Of a stretch of DNA of 64,000 bases, positions 56,896 to 64,000 are shown piece by piece; the first letter of the stretch is position 1, and each line of letters opens with the position of its first letter. The stretch is taken from positions 149,854,001 to 149,918,000 of the forward strand of contig JBITNC010000001.1 of assembly GCA_050084985.1 (NCBI GenBank). The letters are read 5' to 3'. Source of the DNA: Nageia nagi. Its lineage: Eukaryota > Pinophyta. The notes under the pieces were generated by a model. The model did no database searches. It had not been told where the DNA came from and was given only the letters and a program-made list of their open reading frames with translations. The translations under genes and the position numbers were made by a program.

Positions 56896-58460
56896 TGAAC
56901 ACAAGAATTCAAAATTCACTCCCCCTTGAGGGCAAATTCACAAACCTAATAGCATCCCTTAGCTTATAGAACTAAACTTTTGGAAGGGGCTTGGTGAACA
57001 AATCAGCAAAATTCAAGGTGGATGGATAATACTTTAGATGTATGATACCATTAAGAACCTTATCCTTGATAAAATAGAAATGGATTTCTACATGTTTTAT
57101 TTTCTAATGGAACATTAGATTCTTAGCCAAAGAAATAGCTAACTAATTATTTGAAGAGATCAAAGATGAGCCACCTTGCTCATACCCAATTTCTTTTAGA
57201 AGATGCCTTAGCCAAATGGCTTCTTGGGTTACAATAGGCATGGCATGATATTCAAATTTTATGATGAAAAGAGAAATGGTAGGTTGGTTCTTGGAATCCC
57301 AAGAGATAGCACCTAAACCAATGCTAAACACATATGTAAAGGTTGACTTCCTATCATCTCTATCTCCCCCATATTCAAAATCTAAGAATCCAAAGAGAAC
57401 AAATGAGGAAAACTTAGAATACTTGACAGCAAGATCTTTAAGACATACCTCAAGATTTGCTTAATAGCATTGAGATGCTCAACATATGGTTTTTACCTGA
57501 ATCATGCCATCAGATTCACTACAAAAGTAATGTTTGGCCTAGATATAGTTAAATAAAAAAGATTACCAATTAATTTCCTGTAAGCTGTAGCATCAGCTAA
57601 CTAAAAGTTGGAGCTTAGAGAAATAGTGATTCTAGGAGAGATTGGGATTACAACATATCTACACTCCTCCATTCTAAACTTCTACAAGATGTTTGATATA
57701 TACTTATATTTATTGAGGTAAGTATAATCCTTGTATTGATACACTTGCATTCTAAGATAGTAGTGCAAGAGACCAAGATCAGTCATTTGTTGCTTTAAGT
57801 TTGGATGTGCACTCTTGAATGATTTCATCATTATTCCCAATAATTAAAAGATCATCCACATAAAGGAGAATCAAGACCACATCTTTTTCTTAATTACGTA
57901 CATATAAATTAGAGTAAAAAAAACACTTGGAGAATCTAATGTCTATAAAGTACCTTAAAATCTTTTTGTACCAAGCTCGAGGTGCTTGCTTAAGTCCATA
58001 CAAATACTTCTTTAGCTTGCACATAAAGGACTATTTACCTTCCATAATAAATCCTTTTGGTTGATTCATGAAGATTTCCATATCTAAGTCACCATTGAGA
58101 AGTGCACTTTTGACATCAAATTAAAAAACTTTCCATCCTTGAGCTACAAAAAGAGCAAAGATAACTCTCATAATAAGTAACTTTTCCATGGATCAAATGT
58201 TTTCTCATAATCCATATCATATATCTAGGCAAAACCTTTAGCTACTAACCTTGCCTTGTATTTCTCAATATCTTCAATTGAATTGAACTTGACCTTGTAG
58301 ATCCACTTATTGCCAATCACATTCTTATCATTGGGATAAGGAACTAAGTCCCAAGTTTTATTTTTCATAAGCACCTCATATTCCACTTTCATGGCTTCCA
58401 TATAACACATGATTAGAAGCTTCTTTGAAGGTTGAGGGCTCATGGTTGTTGTCAATCTTG
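56896..58460 (-). pseudogene. Copia-2 RNase H and reverse transcriptase
   Basis: RNase H (56930-57420: IWLRHLLKEIGYEQGGS, GAISW), reverse transcriptase (57480-58455: LLIIGNN after a damaged YVDD region near 57860, YKARLVAKGFA, NKWIYKVKF, NKTWDLVPYPN). Split by stops and frameshifts. Confidence 0.8.
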
Positions 58461-59740
58461 GAAATTAAGGATTTGTTTAAGGTCATGCTCTTTGTTACCC
58501 TTTGTGTTTGAGAATTTTGTTTCTCAAATGACTTATCTATATCAATATTCAACCAACTAGGAGCAATTGAAGAGTCCTTTAGATCATCAATATCCTTGTT
58601 AGAAGTAGATTCTTTAGGAAGTTCATTGAACTTTACATCCCTTAAAATGAACACTACTTTATAGGTTGGAGAGTAGATCTTGTAGCCTCTATGCTAACTA
58701 TCATAAGCCACAAAGATGCATTTTTTATTTATTTTGTCCAACTTCTTCCTTTTCATAGAAACAATGTAGGAGAAAGCTTCACAACCAAATACCCTAAGGT
58801 GAGAAATGTTAGGTTTTCTTCCTAACCATGCCTCAAAAGGAGTTTTTCTTTGAACAACTTTAGTAGGAAACCTATTCAAGGTGTAAATAGTATTGCTCAT
58901 AGCTTCACCCCGTAAGAATTTAAAAATATTACCCAACATGCATCTATCCATCTCCATAATTGTTCTATTTTTCTTTTTAGCAACATCATTCTACTAAGGA
59001 GTGTATGGAATTGTAAACTACATATTGATTCTATACTTAGCATAATAATCATATTATATTCTCCTCCATTATTTGATCTCAACATTTTGATTTTAAGATT
59101 ATTTTTATTCTCAACAAAGGCCTTAAGAAAATTAAAACTCTCAAAAGTTTGATCCTTATGCTCAAGTAGATACCCAAAGGTCATCCTACTAAAGTCATCA
59201 ATGAAGGTCAAGATGTAAGATGCTCCCCCAAGTAACTTAGTCTGAAATAGACCCATCAAATCTGAATGTAGAAGTTGAAGAAGTTGAGATGATTTTGTTG
59301 CCTTATCTTTTTCAAACTTTTGTCTATGCATCTTACCAAGAATTCACTTTTCACATAGACCAACCAAAGGAGAAATTAAAGGCAAACCTTCCACAAGTTC
59401 TTGGTCTTTCATGACTTGAATACTCTTATGGTTAAGGTACCCTAAATGATGATGTCAAAGATTACCTTTAGAACACACATTAGAAGTAAGACATATCTTT
59501 TATGGTACTTGATCCATAATGTAGAGGATATCTTTCACTAATCCTTTAACCAAAGTGGTAATTTATTTCTTAATGCACTAGGATTGAGAGTGAAACTCAA
59601 AAGAGTACACTTTTTTAGCAACTTGGATCATGGAGAGAAGGTTCATCATTAACTTAGGAACATAGAGAACATTTTCAAGAACCTTTCCATGAATTAGCAC
59701 ACTCCCAATTCCTTAGACTTCAAGGGTAAAGTTATCACCT
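58461..59740 (-). pseudogene. Copia-2 linker, integrase and protease end
   Basis: Linker (58461-58654: FNELPKESTSN), integrase C-terminal part (58694-58957: FEAWLGRKPNISHLRVFGCEAF), core (58897-59331: HSDLMGLFQTK, FIDDFSRMTF, RSNNGGEY with D to N in SDNGGEY), zinc region (59340-59460) and protease tail (59560-59740). The D-to-N change would remove a catalytic acid. Confidence 0.8.
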
Positions 59741-60842
59741 ATCACAACTACATCCTTATTATACTTGAGAAAGTTTTTAAATTTTTCCTTTTCAAAGCAT
59801 AGGTGATTAGTGCAAAAGAATTAACAATCCATTTAGATGAAAAAGTGTGAGACATAGAGTAGAGTGCCACAACAAAACTAGCATGAGTATTTTTCTTTCC
59901 TTTGTAGCTCTTTACATTTCCATTGCCTTTGTACTTTTCCTCTCTTTTCTTTTTGTAACAATTAAGTTCTTTGTGACCTTTAATGCCATAATAGTTACAA
60001 TTTCCATCAAAACATTTCTTAGGATAAGGAGTGTTTGCTTTACCTTTTCCATCTCTTTGCTTGAAGTGATTGTTGTTATCAATTTTCCTACTGTGATTGT
60101 TGTTTCTATTATTCCTATTACTGTTGTAGCCACTACCTCTTTTCTCAATCCTTTTGGAGGACAAAAGATAAGATTTCTTTTGATGATTGAACTTCTTCTT
60201 GAAAAGAGTTTTGATTGCTCCAAGAGCAACATTATTATCCTTAGGATAAGAAATCAACCCTTTATTATTAAGGGTTTTCTCATGCTTCAATAGGTTTCTT
60301 GAAAGGTTCTCAAGAGAGATGACTTCTTCATCATCATCAAAACTTATTTCCATAACTATTACAAAGTTTCTAAACTTTGAAAATAGGCTTTGAAGAATGA
60401 TGAAGACCATGAACTCATCATTGATCTAATTGTAGCTACAAGCAACAAGTTAGGTCCTTAGGTCAATGATTTTGTTCAAGTATATAGCCACATTTTGTCT
60501 TCCCCTTGATGAGATTGAAGCAACTTTTGAAGAATGGTAAACCTTCTTGAAAATTTTGAACCAAAGTATATTTTCTTAAGCTTTTACCATGCTTCCTTTG
60601 ATGAGGTTGAAGAGAAAATCATCAGGAGGACATCATTTAAAATTGTATAGTAAATCATGGAGGTTTGTAATTCATTTTTCATGTTGTAAGCCTCTAGTGC
60701 CTTGTCATATATAGTAGGTACAAGGTTCTCATTCACTATTTGCCAAAACTTCCTTACTTGCAATTAAGCTCTCATTCAAGGTTTCCAAATCCCATAGTTA
60801 GAACCATCAAGAATGTGTTTGTATAAAAAGGATTCTCCCATT
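59741..60842 (-). pseudogene. Copia-2 gag
   Basis: Starts ATG at 60840-60842 on the minus strand (MGESFLYKHI). The UBN2-type region is broken by stops and shifts until 60410. From 60410 to 59748 a 220-codon frame is open: SKFRNFVIVMEIS, EVISLENLSRNLLKHEKTLN, a basic Asn/Lys-rich part, and the knuckle CNYYGIKGHKELNC, whose second cysteine is changed to tyrosine. Protease start follows in frame (KWIVNSFALITY, where DSGC is lost). The plus-strand frame 59847-60293 is its shadow. Confidence 0.8.
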
Positions 60843-63747
60843 TGCTACACAAGATATGAAATAATAAACATTTATTTTCAATAATCAACATTAAATGTCA
60901 AGTTTTAAATAATACATGTTACATTTAACACTAAAGACATGCTTGATTTGATTCACAAGCACAAGTGAAAATGTACAATTCAAATAATATCTATGTACCT
61001 AAATACATTTCTCATCTCAAGAATCATAGATGTAAAGTGACATTGTTGAGGCTTATTTTCTTATCTAAAATTAGGCCTTCACCTAGATGCCCACACAAGA
61101 GAAGCCAAGGTCCTACTAATCTTTAACCAATTCCCCTTGAGTAGCAATATACTCTCACAAAGAGAAGTACTAGCTATTTTCCAAGGTTTTGATGTTTATT
61201 GGATTGACCAAATTAATAATCTTGATTAGATTTCAAGTTGTCCTCCTAGGTTATCATGATAATCCCTGAATGGATGTGCAAATATGTGGTATCACTACAC
61301 ACATACCTATCCACCTACTGGAGTTAAATCCAGACCAATAAAGGACTTAGGGGCAATTAATAAGTACAAACTTTTCACCACTTGGATCATCAGACTTAAA
61401 GGGTCCAGTCCACCTATTCTCACCTCATGGCTCCCTAATCAAATCATGTTGCAAAATATACATGCGGATGTGTTCATTTTTGGGGGTTTCTCATATCAAT
61501 GTTTTCATTTTTTGTATAAGTAAATAAATCAAAATACAAAATATGAAATAAAAGAGCATAAGTAAAACATCATCTATTCAAAAATTTAAAACTTAAGTGT
61601 CCAATGGATTTTGTTTACCAACCCCTAAAGGACATCTTTACATCATCTCTTATTTTACACAAGTCCATTCCATACTTTGCATAAGAATAAATACTCAAAA
61701 TGCATTTTTATTCACAAGCATGCATCTTAAAAAAATTTAATTTCTAAGCATTAACTTAAAAAAAAATTTAAGTCCTTGAGCATGCATTAAAAATTTTAAA
61801 CCTTAAGCATTAAGCAAAAAAAATGCATCATTCACATAAATTAAAATTTTTTTAAGTAAACATGCATCATTCCAATAAATTAAGTAAGAAGCATGCATCA
61901 TTTAATCACTTTAAAAAATAAGTATTAAGCATGCATTTGAATTAAAAATTTAGTATGCAAACTAGATAAAAATTTAAGTAGAAAATTTATACAAATTCTC
62001 CCTCTTTTTTTACTTAAATGTTTATCCCTAAAGCTAGCATACTAAATAATTTATCCTTAAAAGTATTTGTATGTTAAAAAAACAATTATACTCAAAAATA
62101 TTTTTAAATGAGGGTATTTAATAGCAATGATGCATTTTGACTATCTTTTTACTCTAAAGTAATGTAATCATGACAATGGTTTAAATTTGGAGTATAAATG
62201 CATTTAGTAAAGAAGTGGCTTGTAAGCAAAGAAAGAATAAAAATTAAATGCCCTCCAAAAAATATACATTTACTTCTAGATAACTTGCAAGTATTAAATG
62301 AAAAGAAGGAGACCCATGCATAGTTAATGCTACTCAAGCATTCCAAGGACAAAAATACTCTAAGTAAAAAATAAATGCTTATAGGTACAAAGATGACCAC
62401 CCCTCCCTTAAAAAGGAGAAAATATTGCTTAAGTATATTGCAAGTAATTCAATGCTCCTTGGGAGCCACCCTTTGCATGGAAATGAAAAAGAAATTAATG
62501 CATAGATAGTAAAAAAAAAAAGGACTTCCTATTATCCTCTAAGGCAAGAGTAGGAGGTGCTTATGGAGAAATTTCAACAACTTAATGGAAAGTTAAAATT
62601 TTTATTAATAGTGCATAGGGTCGAGAGGAGGGAGGTTGTATGGAGGTCTACATAAGGAAGCAGATTCCAAGAGGAAGGTAGAGGACTATGAGGAGGAAGA
62701 CCAATGTGCGATGTGAGGAGAAGGGAGTAATGGACCATAAGGAGGAAGACCAGTGCACGATGTAAGGAGAAGGGAGCAAAGGACCATGAGGAGGAAGACT
62801 AGTATGCAGTGTGAGGATAAGAGAGAAAAAAGCCATGAGGACCTTCAAACTAGTGCATGACATGAGGAGAAGGGAGTAGAGGACCACAAGGAGGAAGACC
62901 AGTGCATGATGTGAGGAGAAGGTCGCAAAGAACCACGAGGAGGAAGACCATGCATAGCTTGAAATAGTCACAAGGGGAAAAAAAATAAATAGGCTACAAT
63001 GAGGGGATCAGATGCCAGGCATGGTGTATTAAACACAAGAAATAAGGAGGAGGATATGTAGCCAAGCTAGAGGAATGCAACTAATAGGGGTGGAGTGGCT
63101 GCCATTTTTCTTTTTGAAATAGTCTCCTTCTTTGGAAGAAACACCTCCCTTAAAAAATAAAATTTTTGCATAATGTTTTTAATATATAAAAAAAACTTGA
63201 AGTTTTCCTATTTAGTTTTATGTAATTTTTTTGTAAATTTGTAAATTTTTGTACATTGTAAATTTGTAAATTTTTGTGCAAAAAAAATATAAACATGTAT
63301 ATTTTTGAAAGAAAAACTTCAAATTAAATTTGTAATTTTTTTTATCTACAAACATTTTAGATATACAACAAATATATACATGTATATTTTTGAAAGAGAA
63401 ATATACAAATGTGAGAAATTTCAAATTAAAGATATGTAAATTGTTTTTTTTAAATATTTATAGCAATATATTAATTTTTTTGTAAAAAAATTGTAACTAA
63501 CATGAAAGATGTTAGTACAAAAAAAAATGCATAACAATATATTGCTATTTTTATGGTAATTTGCAAAAAAATGAACTAACATGGTATCATACCATACCAC
63601 ACAAAAAAATGTTAGTATCATAATGAAGTAATCCAAAAAATAACCAAGGAATTTATACCTCAAAAAGACCTAAAAGTTGAAGGAAGAAGACCTCCAAGTT
63701 GAATGAAGAAGATCTCCAAGTTGTAGAAGAAGAGCCTCAACACCAAA
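60843..63747 (-). other. Copia-2 leader
   Basis: About 2.9 kb without coding. Conserved block at 61260-61523 shared with Copia-A 11767-12050. AT-rich part with GCATGCATT/TTAAGTATTAAGCATGC words (61680-61950). 49-bp tandem repeat at 62670-62960. Frames at 61284-61523, 62149-62400, 62648-62971 and 63218-63663 are chance frames or repeat products. Confidence 0.6.
62670..62960. repeat. 49-bp tandem repeat in the Copia-2 leader
   Basis: GGAGGAAGACC recurs at 62692, 62741, 62790, (decayed at about 62839), 62890 and 62939. The unit also contains ATGTGAGGAGAAGGGAG. Since 49 is not a multiple of three, the long minus-strand frame here is not a protein repeat. Confidence 0.85.
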
Positions 63748-63758
63748 CTCTAATACCA
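63748..63758 (-). other. Primer binding site of Copia-2
   Basis: Minus strand reads TGGTATTAGAG, one change from the iMet-type site, three bases from the LTR. Confidence 0.75.
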
Positions 63759-63761
63759 ATT

Positions 63762-64000
63762 TGAGGGGACTAACACTAACAAGATAATTTTTAAACAACC
63801 AAGATCACATGAAAGCTCTCAATTCACATCTAACTATCACATAAAGCAATCCCACAAAGATAACATAATATGTAAGTGGTTCCTCCAACTAGGAGTACAT
63901 CCACTAACTAGATCTTTACTTCAATCACAAATACAACTCTCTTACAATCCTCCTAATCTCAACTCCTACACTCCTATCCTATAACATAACTTTACTCCAC
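63762..64000 (-). repeat. 5' LTR of Copia-2 (cut by the window end)
   Basis: 239 bp visible; closely matches 55491-55730. Starts TGAGGGGACT on the plus strand, the end of U5. Confidence 0.85.

Larger units (their letters stand above)
55491..64000 (-). mobile_element. Copia-2, minus-strand Ty1/copia element (runs off the window)
   Basis: 3' LTR 55491-55990, polypurine tract, 3' region with tandem repeats, RNase H, reverse transcriptase, integrase, protease, gag (start 60842), a 2.9-kb leader, primer site 63748-63758 and 5' LTR from 63762. Same family layout as Copia-A. The two LTRs are close in the 239 bp that can be compared. Coding parts carry stops and shifts, so it is dead. More than 8.5 kb, long for copia, mainly because of leader and 3' region. 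Confidence 0.8.

Noticed and set aside
62648-62971. 107-codon repetitive protein in the Copia-2 leader
   Set aside because: The DNA repeat unit is 49 bp, not a multiple of three, so each unit is read in a different frame.

Overview
Plant nuclear DNA, AT-rich and gene-poor. It holds one clearly recognisable host gene; nearly everything else is transposable element. The plant assignment rests on Ty1/copia and Ty3/gypsy elements, tRNA-iMet-type primer sites, a CACTA-like element, a plant mobile domain (PMD) gene and GT-AG introns. Long gene-free stretches filled with old, decayed, nested elements fit a large genome such as a gymnosperm, but species cannot be determined from this window.

Region by region: 1-931 is flanking DNA with nothing recognised. 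932-18779 is a nested stack built on a plus-strand copia element ('Copia-A': LTRs 932-1438 and 18281-18779). Inside it lie a second LTR with its own primer site (1576-2057), a copia pol fragment in reverse orientation (2414-4930), a complete non-autonomous LTR element with a TATGG target duplication (5330-10021) carrying a broken copy of an NAD-isocitrate dehydrogenase gene, and a 1.1-kb CACTA-like element (16142-17229) inside the RNase H region. 18797-22100 is intergenic with a decayed protein-like stretch. 22153-23744 is a two-exon MFAP1 homologue (spliceosome factor, 442 aa), the only intact host gene. 26386-35742 is an old gypsy-type element with very long terminal repeats (about 2.8 kb). 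36361-37916 is a small TRIM-like element. 37917-40932 is a copia LTR plus leader joined to an inverted pol fragment, followed by an unrecognised open stretch and an assembly gap (41099-41198).

41199-49336 is the most interesting element: a young non-autonomous Ty3/gypsy element on the minus strand (LTRs about 99% identical over the 588 bp visible in both). It has an intact 717-aa Gag ORF, no pol, long minisatellites, and on the opposite strand a three-exon PMD gene with its own TATA box, now broken by four stop codons. A GC-rich palindromic motif, often in sets of three spaced 30-31 bp, recurs in the LTRs, upstream of the PMD gene, in its first intron and past its 3' end.

49337-55490 holds decayed L1-type LINE pieces (endonuclease on minus, reverse transcriptase on plus). 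55491 to the window end is a decayed but structurally recognisable minus-strand copia element ('Copia-2') with both LTRs, primer site, polypurine tract, gag and pol; its 5' LTR runs off the window.

The elements interact mainly by nesting. Copia pol fragments twice sit inverted behind a plus-strand LTR and leader, the copia 3' regions carry tandem repeats, and host sequence (IDH, and possibly 40933-41098) has been captured or joined to element sequence. All comparisons were made by eye.
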